Origin: CAZLQF01 sp964561545
GTDB lineage: Bacteria; Bacteroidota; Bacteroidia; CAILMK01; CAYYUA01
Direction of reading: 5' to 3'
Assembly: GCA_964561545.1 (NCBI GenBank)
Contig: CAZLQF010000002.1
Span: 100,139 to 164,138, forward strand
Length of the DNA: 64,000 bases
Below are positions 1 through 7,432 of this stretch, one piece after another. Position numbers and translations under genes: made by a program. Below the pieces are notes generated by a model that made no database searches, was not told where the DNA came from, and saw only the letters and a list, made by a program, of their open reading frames with translations. Every line of letters starts with the position of its first letter. Position 1 is the stretch's first letter.

Positions 1-990
1 GAGGAAAAGCCGACTTTCTTCTTAACGTTAAAAGACCCAGAAACCGAAATGGTTGGTTTGGGAGAATGTTCACCCATTCCGGACCTAAGTGTTGAAGGGG
101 TCAATGACATAGAAGCTAAGCTTAAAGAGATTTGCCTTACAACCAATCTTAATGAGCATCCCCAAAATTTCTTGGGAGCCTTACAAGAACTACCGGCGGT
201 CAAGTTCGGCCTTGAGATGGCGCTTAAAGATTTTAACAATGGCGGCCATCGTATTTTGTTTGATACGCCCTTTTCAAGGGGTGATCATGTTCTTCCTATC
301 AATGGTTTGATCTGGATGGGTTCCTATGAATCCATGAAGCAACAAATCGATGAAAAGATCAGTAATGGCTTTTCATGCATTAAGATGAAGATCGGGGCCA
401 TCAACTTTGAAGAGGAATTAAAACTGATCCAGTACATCAAAAGTACTTATACCGAGGCAATTGAAATAAGGGTCGATGCCAATGGAGCCTTTTCGCCTGT
501 AGATGCACTTGAGAAACTTAAATTGCTGAGCAAAGAAGGCGTCCATTCTATCGAACAACCGATCGATGTCAACCAATGGCAGGAAATGAAAGCCCTTTGT
601 AAAAACACACCCGTTCCCATTGCCTTGGATGAGGAATTAATCGGTATCAGTACAACCCATAAAAAACAGGAGCTTTTAAAAGCCATCGAACCGCAATACC
701 TCATTTTAAAACCTTCTTTGCTGGGCGGCTTTAATGAATGTGAGGAATGGGTTAAGCTTGCCAATCAATACAACATAGACTGGTGGGTGACTTCTGCCTT
801 AGAATCCAACATTGGTTTGAATGCCATAGCCCAATGGGCCAGTTATATGGAAGTTAAAAGGCCTCAAGGCTTAGGAACGGGCCAAATCTACAACAACAAC
901 ATTGAGTCGCCTTTAACCATCCAAGACGGCCATTTAATTTACGATCCCAGTCAGCCTTGGGAAACAACCAAAGTAGTGGTAAGCCTTTAA
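1..990 (+). CDS. menC: o-succinylbenzoate synthase, 5' end outside window (partial)
   Basis: Enolase-superfamily enzyme of menaquinone synthesis that dehydrates SHCHC to o-succinylbenzoate in the cytoplasm. The reading frame is open from base 1 (it begins EEKPTFFL), so the first in-frame ATG at 49 is internal and the true N-terminus lies outside the window. Visible hallmarks, counted from base 49: KMKIG near residue 112 (catalytic KxK), RVDANG near 141, IEQPID near 168, ALDEE near 193 (three acidic metal ligands) and LKPSLLGG near 220 (second catalytic Lys). The GECSPIPDLS start resembles Bacteroidota MenC. A dipeptide epimerase of the same superfamily is the main alternative. Downstream is a 1-kb gene-poor stretch, so this is probably the end of a men operon. 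Confidence 0.85.
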   Translation, partial: EEKPTFFLTLKDPETEMVGLGECSPIPDLSVEGVNDIEAKLKEICLTTNLNEHPQNFLGALQELPAVKFGLEMALKDFNNGGHRILFDTPFSRGDHVLPINGLIWMGSYESMKQQIDEKISNGFSCIKMKIGAINFEEELKLIQYIKSTYTEAIEIRVDANGAFSPVDALEKLKLLSKEGVHSIEQPIDVNQWQEMKALCKNTPVPIALDEELIGISTTHKKQELLKAIEPQYLILKPSLLGGFNECEEWVKLANQYNIDWWVTSALESNIGLNAIAQWASYMEVKRPQGLGTGQIYNNNIESPLTIQDGHLIYDPSQPWETTKVVVSL

Positions 991-1388
991 ATTCCGGGTT
1001 TGCTATAGAATCAATCGTTTTTACAACTTTTTAAAAGTTATCTCGCTAAGCTAAGTTTCCAAGAAGCTAAAAAGCAACTTGTTAAATCAGATTCGTGCCA
1101 ATTACTAATAGAGAGTAAAAAGTGTTATCAAAGCATTTAATCAACCATTATATTCTCTTTTAAAATTCAAAAAAATGGTCCTGCGAATTGAGGCTCTAAG
1201 CCAAGTTTTGGAAATCCTGGCCGGAAACTACAGGCGTGGCAAGGTTCAATCACGCGTATAACTTAGATGCTTAATGCGCTTGGTAAAACCCTGGCACGCC
1301 TTCCTAAGAAATTTTACCCTGATACAAATCCCAAACGTCAGCTGACAGCAAGCTGCCTAAACACTAACTCAACCGGGTTTGTTTAACC

Positions 1389-1700
1389 GATTCTACGATC
1401 ACACTCCTTTTTCAGAATATCCTGAAATCTTCTGGCAGAACATCATCTAATGGTAAAAAGAAGGGAGGCATTAAAGTCACTACAATGGTAAAGCCAGTGA
1501 AGGAATGCCTGGCTTTATTGACTTTAGCGCTGCCTCAAAGCATGACCCTCATTATCTTGATCTTATTGATATACCCCAAGAATCTTACCCAGCAACCAAA
1601 TTCACGTTTAGGGAACAACAAGTTTTATCCATGATTGCTAACAAGCCTACCAATCCTGAAACAGCCCAAACGCTATGTTGATCAATGGATAGAGTAGAAA
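1389..1700 (+). pseudogene. Decayed IS4-type DDE transposase remnant
   Basis: The 991-1992 stretch has no intact gene but carries transposase debris. From 1389 one frame reads DSTITLLFQNILKSSGR and then GKKKGGIKV. After a +1 frameshift near 1490 it continues KASEGMPGFIDFSAASKHD and YLDLIDIPQESY, then meets stops. The order DST...GKKKGGIKV...FSAASKHD matches the catalytic core of IS4-family Bacteroidota transposases, DST carrying the first catalytic Asp. Remains of the N-terminal part may reach back to about 1190 (QVLEILAGNYRRGK), broken by several stops. No terminal inverted repeats or target duplications were recognised. Family assignment rests on remembered motif order, not on a search. Confidence 0.7.
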
Positions 1701-1992
1701 CCATCGAAAAAACATTATCCAAAAACTCTGTGACAGAAATACCGCTGTTATGATCAAAGTGGCCCTGAACTTTCACTCAATAATTTGATATATACTTGAA
1801 GTTAAATCCTTCAATATGGCCTTAAGACCTTTAGGCTTTCCCACTTTTAAAATCAAATTTCAGCAGCTTTCTTACATTACCCCTACCTTTATAATAAGCA
1901 TCCATCGATCTGAGGATTCTGTATAGTTGAAAATATGAACAATTTTTCAATCATATATGTTAGGATTCATGAACATCTAAAAATTAAACCCA

Positions 1993-2352
1993 ATGGAACA
2001 TCTAACTAAGGAAACTTTCAAGGACAAGATCTTTGATTTTGAAAACAACAAGGAATGGAATTACAAAGGTGAAAAACCAGCCATCATTGATTTTTATGCC
2101 GATTGGTGCGGGCCTTGCAAAATGATGGAGCCCACGCTTGAGCAAATTGAGCATGAATATCAAGGCCAATTGAACATTTATAAAGTAGATACGCAGGAGC
2201 AAGCCGAATTGGCAAAAATGTTTGGCATACAAAGCGTCCCGTCCATCTTGTTCATACCCATGAACGGGGATCCGCAAATGGCCGGGGGCACCATGTCCAA
2301 GAACTTGTTTGAGAAGGCCATTAATGAAATTTTAATGGCAGAGGCCAATTAA
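1993..2352 (+). CDS. trxA: Thioredoxin family protein
   Basis: Small dithiol oxidoreductase of 119 aa with the active site WCGPC at residues 38-42, preceded by the beta-strand IIDFYAD, and the cis-Pro loop SVPSILF near residue 82. There is no signal peptide, so it is cytoplasmic. It reduces protein disulfides using electrons from thioredoxin reductase. The length is about ten residues more than a minimal thioredoxin, due to an N-terminal helix (HLTKETFKDKIFDFENN). It is transcribed alone: a pseudogene lies upstream, and a strong hairpin plus T-tract follows 170 bp downstream. A specialised thioredoxin-like protein cannot be excluded, but all fold hallmarks are intact. Confidence 0.88.
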   Translation: MEHLTKETFKDKIFDFENNKEWNYKGEKPAIIDFYADWCGPCKMMEPTLEQIEHEYQGQLNIYKVDTQEQAELAKMFGIQSVPSILFIPMNGDPQMAGGTMSKNLFEKAINEILMAEAN

Positions 2353-2519
2353 GAAAGGCAACCTCAATATTTTATAAAAAGCGGTAAGGTGGGATCGTTA
2401 AATACGTGGATACCAAAACTTTTATACAGCATTAAGCACATAGCTTTTAGCTGAGTAGGCTTGTTAGATTGTTAAGATTTCTGCCTTTAGCCCCAACCTA
2501 AGTTGAGCTGATTCAACAT

Positions 2520-2561
2520 AAGCCAATGGAGCCATGCTTCTATGGTTCAATTGGCTTTTCT
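2520..2561 (+). terminator. Rho-independent terminator (plus strand)
   Basis: Two 16-nt arms, 2520-2535 and 2542-2557, form an almost perfect stem (one A-G mismatch, one G-U pair) with a 6-nt loop, followed by TTCTTGTTTTC. The T-rich side is on the plus strand, so it most likely ends the thioredoxin transcript about 170 nt after its stop codon. Confidence 0.7.
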
Positions 2562-2620
2562 TGTTTTCGTTGTCAGGTTAAGGACGCTATGGTATTTGAA
2601 ACACTAATTTTCGAAACCAC

Positions 2621-3310
2621 CTATTGGTTTAGAATGCGAACCTCTGTTCTGCGGTTTTGCTGGCGCCCTGCTTCTGATTCATTAGAGGCCACTGGGTCGC
2701 TTTCCCCGTAACCTTTGGCTTCGATCCGGTTGGCGTCAACCCCATTCTTGACTAAATACTGCTTAACCGATTCTGCCCTGCGCTGGGATAATTTCCGATT
2801 GTATTCCGCTTCTCCCACATTATCTGTATGGCCGGCCACTTCTATCCTAATCTGGGACTTCCGCTTAAGAAAGTTGATGAGGTTGTCAAGTGCATCGTAA
2901 GAGGCAGGCCGGAGGGTGGCTTTATCCGTATCAAAATAAACATTCTTAAGTTCATAAACCTCTTTTTCAGCCTCTTGGTAACGGAAGGTACGGGTAAGTA
3001 TAAACCTCCCTTTTTGATCAGGAATGGAAAGAGGATCATAATCAATGTCCTTGTTGAGCGCTTTGTACGTAACATCGTATTTGCTGCCTTTGGGCAGTTT
3101 CAGCTCAAACTGGCCTTCTTTATCGGTGGTTTTTTTAATAACCTCATCTTTTTGAGTATTTTCAAATACCATAAGTTCATTGGCAAGCGGTTGGCCTTCA
3201 AAATCGGTAAGGTTAACCTTGACCTTAACTTTTTCCTGCGCATGCAAATTGGCCATTACTGAAAAGCCAACAATAGCGAGGAACAACACGGATTTCTTGA
3301 TCATAAGCAT
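2621..3310 (-). CDS. OmpA-family outer-membrane/peptidoglycan-associated protein
   Basis: Secreted 229-aa protein with a signal peptide (IKKSVLFLAIVGFSVMANLHAQ). A carboxypeptidase-regulatory-like beta-sandwich follows at about residues 30-105 (LTDFEGQPLANELMVFEN ... GQFELKLPKG). A C-terminal OmpA domain occupies about 120-229, with YFDTDKATLRPAS, the peptidoglycan-binding GHTDNVG, NRKLSQRRAESVKQYL and RRTEVRI. It probably anchors the outer membrane to peptidoglycan. The first ATG (3310) and the third codon ATG (3304) are both possible starts. It is monocistronic, facing the divergent tRNA-Glu promoter upstream. Confidence 0.88.
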   Translation of the reverse strand: MLMIKKSVLFLAIVGFSVMANLHAQEKVKVKVNLTDFEGQPLANELMVFENTQKDEVIKKTTDKEGQFELKLPKGSKYDVTYKALNKDIDYDPLSIPDQKGRFILTRTFRYQEAEKEVYELKNVYFDTDKATLRPASYDALDNLINFLKRKSQIRIEVAGHTDNVGEAEYNRKLSQRRAESVKQYLVKNGVDANRIEAKGYGESDPVASNESEAGRQQNRRTEVRILNQ

Positions 3311-3403
3311 TGATCTTTTAATATGAATTGCAAATTAAAAATTTAGCACAAGTCAGCGATGAAGAGGTTGCAAATTTTAGTCCGAAAAAATGCTTACGGC
3401 CTT

Positions 3404-3432
3404 TTGAAAATTCTATAAACAATGTACCTTTG
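3404..3432 (+). promoter_or_regulatory. Bacteroidota promoter for tRNA-Glu
   Basis: A TTG at 3404-3406 and TACCTTTG at 3425-3432 match the -33 and -7 elements (TTTG and TAnnTTTG) of the primary Bacteroidota sigma factor, with normal spacing. They lie about 40 nt before the tRNA. Confidence 0.75.
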
Positions 3433-3472
3433 CACTCGTTGAGACGGTTAAAACGCTTTTAACGACTGATAT

Positions 3473-3547
3473 GGCCCGTTCGTCTAGTGGTTAGGACGCC
3501 AGGTTTTCAACCTGGAAACAGGGGTTCAATTCCCCTACGGGCTACCA
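3473..3547 (+). tRNA. tRNA-Glu (anticodon TTC)
   Basis: A 75-nt cloverleaf. Acceptor arms are 3473-3479 and 3537-3543 (first pair G-U), the anticodon stem is CCAGG/CCTGG, and the 7-nt loop TTTTCAA gives the anticodon TTC. The T-arm contains GGTTCAATTCC. Discriminator A (3544) is followed by an encoded CCA. It has its own promoter and its own terminator, so it is a single-gene transcription unit. Confidence 0.97.
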
Positions 3548-3559
3548 ACTAACATTTTG

Positions 3560-3596
3560 AACCCTTGTGAGCGAACAACTTACAAGGGTTTTTTAT
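3560..3596 (+). terminator. Rho-independent terminator after tRNA-Glu
   Basis: A perfect 9-bp stem AACCCTTGT/ACAAGGGTT (3560-3568 and 3582-3590), followed by a run of T up to 3596. Confidence 0.88.
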
Positions 3597-3735
3597 TTGA
3601 AGAGTAAAACCTGAGGGGACAATTTTTATCTTTCCCCTATTTATTTACCCGATTTAACTCCTTTTAAATTCCTTCATCAATACCATTCCCAAAAAATATC
3701 ATAACTTGACCACAAGTTTTAATTGCCCAATACTT

Positions 3736-4158
3736 ATGTACGCTATTTCAAACAACAAAACTTTTTTAAGTTGCGTGCTCATTGCCTTAATGGGCACCTT
3801 GCTTCTTGGTGCTTGCCAACAACAAAAAGACCAACCAGAGCAAGTAGCTCAGGAATTCCTGGACTACATAGAGGAAGGTGAATTGAAAAAGGCCAAGGAA
3901 ATTTCGACCAAGGACACCAAAAAGCTACTCAAACTCTTTGACCACACCAATTTCAGTGATTCCATCCGTAATTCGGACATGACGTTTCGGGATCTGGAAT
4001 GTGAAGTGCAAACTGATTCGGCTACCTGCCGTTACGAGCGTTACTTTAAGGGAAAATCTGAAGGCATGGAGACCATTAACCTTGTAAGAAAGGAAGGAAA
4101 GTGGCTCGTTAACATTGAAAAGGAAGGCCTCAACAAGCAGGAAAGAAAGTCATCATGA
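3736..4158 (+). CDS. Putative NTF2-like (DUF4878-type) lipoprotein
   Basis: A 140-aa lipoprotein. The N-terminus KTFLSCVLIALMGTLLLGAC ends in a lipobox (LLGAC), so it should be lipidated and held in the envelope. The mature part reads PEQVAQEFLDYIEEGELKKAKEIST and ends FKGKSEGMETINLVRKEGKWLVNI. That helix-helix-then-antiparallel-sheet pattern is typical of DUF4878/NTF2-like proteins. An upstream TTG at 3706 is in frame, but the ATG at 3736 gives a normal signal peptide. The stop codon overlaps the next gene's ATG by 4 bp, so the two are co-translated. Its function is unknown. Confidence 0.8.
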   Translation: MYAISNNKTFLSCVLIALMGTLLLGACQQQKDQPEQVAQEFLDYIEEGELKKAKEISTKDTKKLLKLFDHTNFSDSIRNSDMTFRDLECEVQTDSATCRYERYFKGKSEGMETINLVRKEGKWLVNIEKEGLNKQERKSS

Positions 4159-4826
4159 GGTTGGTTAATGTCATTTTAGCCAAAGGCCTCATTTTATTAA
4201 CTGCTTTCCTATTGGCTGGGAACAGAGGATCGCCTGGTGAGCAAGTAAGCTCCTATACTTTAACCCAAGTTGAAAAACAGCAACTGGAAGAAGGTGATTT
4301 CATCCTCAGACGGGGCCGCGGTATGGTCAGCAATTGGATTGTGCATTATTTGGACCAACCTTATGATGTTTCCCACATTGGTATTCTGCTTCGTGAGGAT
4401 AAACGTTGGCAGGTAATTAGCGCCTTATCCAGCGCAGTGGCTGATTTCGATGGCATGCAAAAAGCATCCCTCAATGCATTTACCTATCAAAGCCATCGCA
4501 ATAAGTTAATGGTAAGCCGGTTAGATGCACCAAAAAGCATTCGTTCACAAATAGCAAATCAAGCCAACAAACATCTTGAGCATAAAACCCCCTTTGATCA
4601 TCAATTTGATCACTCAGACTCCTCAGCGTTTTATTGCACGGAATTGCCCTGGCACATCATCCACCAATACCTTGAAGCTGATGTTTCATTCAAAAAAGGG
4701 CGGTTAAAAGATCGAACGTATTTACTGTTCTCGACCTTTTGGGACTCAACCCATTTTAATGTAGTGTTGAACCATTTTAAGCGCGATGAATCAAAGTCAT
4801 CAGCTACCATTTCAGTAGCTTTTTGA
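4155..4826 (+). CDS. YiiX/YebB-like NlpC/P60 cysteine hydrolase
   Basis: A 223-aa exported protein of the permuted papain-like NlpC/P60 superfamily (DUF830-like). It has an N-terminal hydrophobic segment (ILAKGLILLTAFLLAG). The block LEEGDFILRRGRG...VSNWIVHYLDQPYDVSHIGILL supplies the catalytic His (SHIGI), and DSSAFYCTELPWHIIH supplies the Cys (YCTEL). In the permuted family His precedes Cys, as here. Known members act on peptides or lipid amide/ester bonds in the envelope; the substrate here is unknown. It overlaps the preceding lipoprotein gene by 4 bp (ATGA), suggesting the two work in the same compartment. Confidence 0.8.
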   Translation: MRLVNVILAKGLILLTAFLLAGNRGSPGEQVSSYTLTQVEKQQLEEGDFILRRGRGMVSNWIVHYLDQPYDVSHIGILLREDKRWQVISALSSAVADFDGMQKASLNAFTYQSHRNKLMVSRLDAPKSIRSQIANQANKHLEHKTPFDHQFDHSDSSAFYCTELPWHIIHQYLEADVSFKKGRLKDRTYLLFSTFWDSTHFNVVLNHFKRDESKSSATISVAF

Positions 4827-4947
4827 AAATAAGTAGATGATTGACAGAAAATTTAAACAAGGCAAAGGCCAAGAAGCATTTCCTGAGTTTAGGACGAACC
4901 TTTAAATCAAGGCTTGCCATAAAACCCAGAAATACTTTTGGTAAAAG

Positions 4948-5571
4948 TTATTTGACCTTAATTGTCCCTTGCATGGTAGGATAATGGCCGGGATAAGTAC
5001 AGATAAATTTGTAAGTGCCTTTTTCATTTAAGGTAAATTCAACCTTTGTTTGATCGCCTTGGTCTACCACCTCGGTATAAGCCAGGATCTTTTCTTTATT
5101 ATCAGGCAAATAGTTGTTATCCTTGCCTGATTGCATGCCTTTCTGAGCTACATCCTTTGAATCGGCTTCCTTGGTTATAACAAAGTTGTGCTTCATGGCT
5201 GCTGCATCTTCAGGCGCTACATTGTCAAGGGTTACCGTAACTTTTTGCCCTTGGTTTAGTTTTATGACGTCAACGTCATAACGCATGTTTTGCATGGTAG
5301 TACCCGGTGTTTTGACCGTGATTGCTGCAGGGCCATCCTTGCCGGTTTTGTCAACCACTTTTTGATCTTCCCCGGGATTCATTTCTTCCTCATCACTTTT
5401 CGTGGTCCCTTGATCACGGTCCTTGGTTTCTTTTTGCTCTTCTGCTTGCTCCTGAGTTGTGGTTTCTTGATCTTTTTGAGAGGTGCTTTGATCACTTCCT
5501 CCACCACAACTTGTCATGAATAAACTTCCGCTTAGGAAGCTTAGTACGATTAAATAATTAATTATTTTCAT
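4948..5571 (-). CDS. Azurin-like cupredoxin lipoprotein
   Basis: A blue-copper electron carrier in the periplasm, tethered as a lipoprotein. The ATG at 5571 gives MKIINYLIVLSFLSGSLFMTSC with lipobox and Cys; an in-frame ATG at 5595 adds eight residues. A low-complexity Q/E/K/D/T linker of about 60 residues separates the anchor from the cupredoxin domain. The domain carries the copper ligands: His in MKHNFVI, and Cys, His and Met in CTYPGHYPTMQG. Azurins serve respiratory chains, typically cytochrome c peroxidase or oxidases; no partner gene is adjacent. A hydrophilic spacer of this type would let the domain reach partners across the periplasm (inference). Confidence 0.88.
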   Translation of the reverse strand: MKIINYLIVLSFLSGSLFMTSCGGGSDQSTSQKDQETTTQEQAEEQKETKDRDQGTTKSDEEEMNPGEDQKVVDKTGKDGPAAITVKTPGTTMQNMRYDVDVIKLNQGQKVTVTLDNVAPEDAAAMKHNFVITKEADSKDVAQKGMQSGKDNNYLPDNKEKILAYTEVVDQGDQTKVEFTLNEKGTYKFICTYPGHYPTMQGTIKVK

Positions 5572-5595
5572 TGGTGTCAATTTATTAAAAAACAA

Positions 5596-5963
5596 TACCG
5601 CTTAATTAAGGTTTAAAAAACTTCCGGATTAAGATCATTTAGCAAAACCAATCAAAAAAGTATGTTGCTCAAGGAAAAGCGTTAATTGGGCTTTTACTTT
5701 TATATAAACCAATGGTAATTATTCCCCGCTTCTTGGTAAAGTGCAAGCAATCATCAAATTCGGATGGCAAAACTTAATTGCTTCCAAAAAATTTTATTAG
5801 AAAATTCCGTGACTGGCAGCTGCAATAGATGTTTTTTACAACACTTGTAAATTTTCATTGTTTTACTTCTAAGTTGCAGCGCCTAATCGAATGACCATGA
5901 TGAGGCATTAGTATCGAGACCCAGATCGAGATTGCTACAATTTAGCCTTATTGAGCAATGCAG
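5596..5963 (+). other. Gene-free intergenic stretch
   Basis: About 370 bp between two minus-strand genes. No ORF, strong hairpin or recognisable promoter was seen beyond AT-rich upstream sequence for the azurin gene. Confidence 0.5.
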
Positions 5964-7220
5964 CTAACGATCCATGAGGATGATTTTCTTCATGTTAAAT
6001 GTATCCGCTACTTGGACCCGTAAAAAATAAATACCAATGGGCATTTTTTTTAAATTCAGGCGCCTCTCATCATAAGGCTGAAAAGAAATTTCTTTCACCA
6101 TTTGCCCATTGCTATTGAACACCTCTACGCTTTGAATTTTTTTAGGGCTTAAGTGGATTTCGCCAGATGTCGGATTTGGAGACACTTTTATTCCTGATGA
6201 TGCTTTTGGTTCCGGGGTAATGTTAGTGGTTGTATCACATTTAAACACGCCTGCCAATGCTTGATACATTTTATGCCAACCAGTCGTATCATCCCTTAAT
6301 TTGGATTTTTCTTGTTCAATATGGATGAACCTTCCTTCACTTGAAGAAGCACCTTGCTTACAAGGATTATTACTACCATTAATCAGCCTGCCTTGAACAT
6401 TGGTAAACCCAATAAGGCGGTCCCATGAAGTATCCTGGTGAGCCACTTTAAAGGTTAAAGATGTATCAATTTGCCCAAGCTCATTTTTGATACCTGCTAT
6501 GGGGTCATTTGAGGGCTCTTCCCGGGTTCCGTTGCTCATAATTACAAATGGATCATCCGGACCTTTGGCAAAACCATGTAATTGCACGAACGTAGGATTC
6601 GATCCATCATCTTTCAAAATGGAAGTGGTTCGTTGAAATACAGTTTTTTTATAGTGGGCCATATCAGATATCCGGTAACGTTCATCGCTTCCGCCGCACA
6701 CGCTGGTAGTTCCTGAACATGGGGAGATATCCGAATGATTACAGCGATGCGTACCACTTAAGAACAGGGCTTTAGCAGAAAGCCTTTTAAAGCAGAAAAC
6801 ACCTTCATCACCTGTATTTAGATCAAATTTCGGATGGACCGATTGGAGTACCAGTTGGTCCCTGCATGCCTCTGGATTGAATACGTAGATCCCCCAGTGA
6901 TTTTGGGCAGGAGTCTTTTCCTGCAGTATTTGAAATGTTTCATCCTCAGCCATAGTAGTATCTGTAAAAATGAGGACTTTATAGTTAATAGAATCAGCAC
7001 TTGCCCTGGCCTGGGCTAGTTGGTTGTCTGTAATAAAGTTGACGGTCCGCTCCCATATCGCTAATTCTGAATTGTTGGATTTTTGCAAATCATTACCATC
7101 CTTGCCTGGCATATCATCAATAGCTTGCTGCAAGTAATCGTCAAGATTGCCGGTTTGGTTTTGCCCTGTCACAGCAAAACATAAAATGACCAAACTTAAG
7201 GTTAGTAGATGTTTGAGCAT
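5964..7220 (-). CDS. Secreted putative metal-dependent hydrolase with T9SS sorting domain
   Basis: A 418-aa secreted protein with signal peptide LKHLLTLSLVILCFAVTGQ. The core (about 60-330) has spaced conserved-looking polar motifs: SVHPKFD (His129, Asp133), FLSGTHRCNHSD (His158), SDMAHYKK (His189) and FVQLHGFAKG (His215). Two Cys-rich patches (CNHSDISPC, CGGS) suggest disulfides. This spacing resembles the N-formylglutamate amidohydrolase / poly-gamma-glutamate hydrolase fold, but that is inference. The C-terminus (SPNPTSGEIHLSPKKIQSVEVFNSNGQMV...GIYFLRV) is a type A T9SS sorting domain, so it should be exported across the outer membrane. It is divergent from the PNGase F-like secreted protein gene. 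Confidence 0.72.
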   Translation of the reverse strand: MLKHLLTLSLVILCFAVTGQNQTGNLDDYLQQAIDDMPGKDGNDLQKSNNSELAIWERTVNFITDNQLAQARASADSINYKVLIFTDTTMAEDETFQILQEKTPAQNHWGIYVFNPEACRDQLVLQSVHPKFDLNTGDEGVFCFKRLSAKALFLSGTHRCNHSDISPCSGTTSVCGGSDERYRISDMAHYKKTVFQRTTSILKDDGSNPTFVQLHGFAKGPDDPFVIMSNGTREEPSNDPIAGIKNELGQIDTSLTFKVAHQDTSWDRLIGFTNVQGRLINGSNNPCKQGASSSEGRFIHIEQEKSKLRDDTTGWHKMYQALAGVFKCDTTTNITPEPKASSGIKVSPNPTSGEIHLSPKKIQSVEVFNSNGQMVKEISFQPYDERRLNLKKMPIGIYFLRVQVADTFNMKKIILMDR

Positions 7221-7343
7221 AAGTATTTGTTTTTAATCAAAATATTTTAGGCGTTGAAAGATCTATAAAATTTGAGTAAATAACAAATCAACACTTTTAA
7301 CCAACCAAAAACAATGACATGGGATTTTTTAATGTATCATGAA

Positions 7344-7395
7344 GTTAAGCTTTTTAAATGGGCTTAACGTAATGTTAAGTAATGTTGTAGATTTG
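7344..7395 (+). promoter_or_regulatory. Promoter with GTTAAG-type repeats upstream of PNGase F-like gene
   Basis: TAGATTTG at 7388-7395 is a good -7 element. Upstream lie GTTAAG at 7344-7349 and an inverted pair CTTAAC (7363-7368) / GTTAAG (7374-7379), covering the -33 region. This looks like an operator, but the regulator is unknown. Confidence 0.5.
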
Positions 7396-7432
7396 CGGTT
7401 AAACATTAGATCTATATAAATATAAAGGTATT

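Noticed and set aside
1585..1776. 63-aa minus-strand ORF in the menC-trxA gap
   Set aside because: It lies on the opposite strand of recognisable transposase debris and has no independent support.
2828..3262. 144-aa plus-strand ORF antisense to the OmpA-family gene
   Set aside because: It is a shadow of a well-supported OmpA protein; composition is Phe/Ile-rich and typical of antisense frames.
3706..3735. TTG start ten codons before the lipoprotein at 3736
   Set aside because: It adds residues before a signal peptide that is already complete from the ATG.
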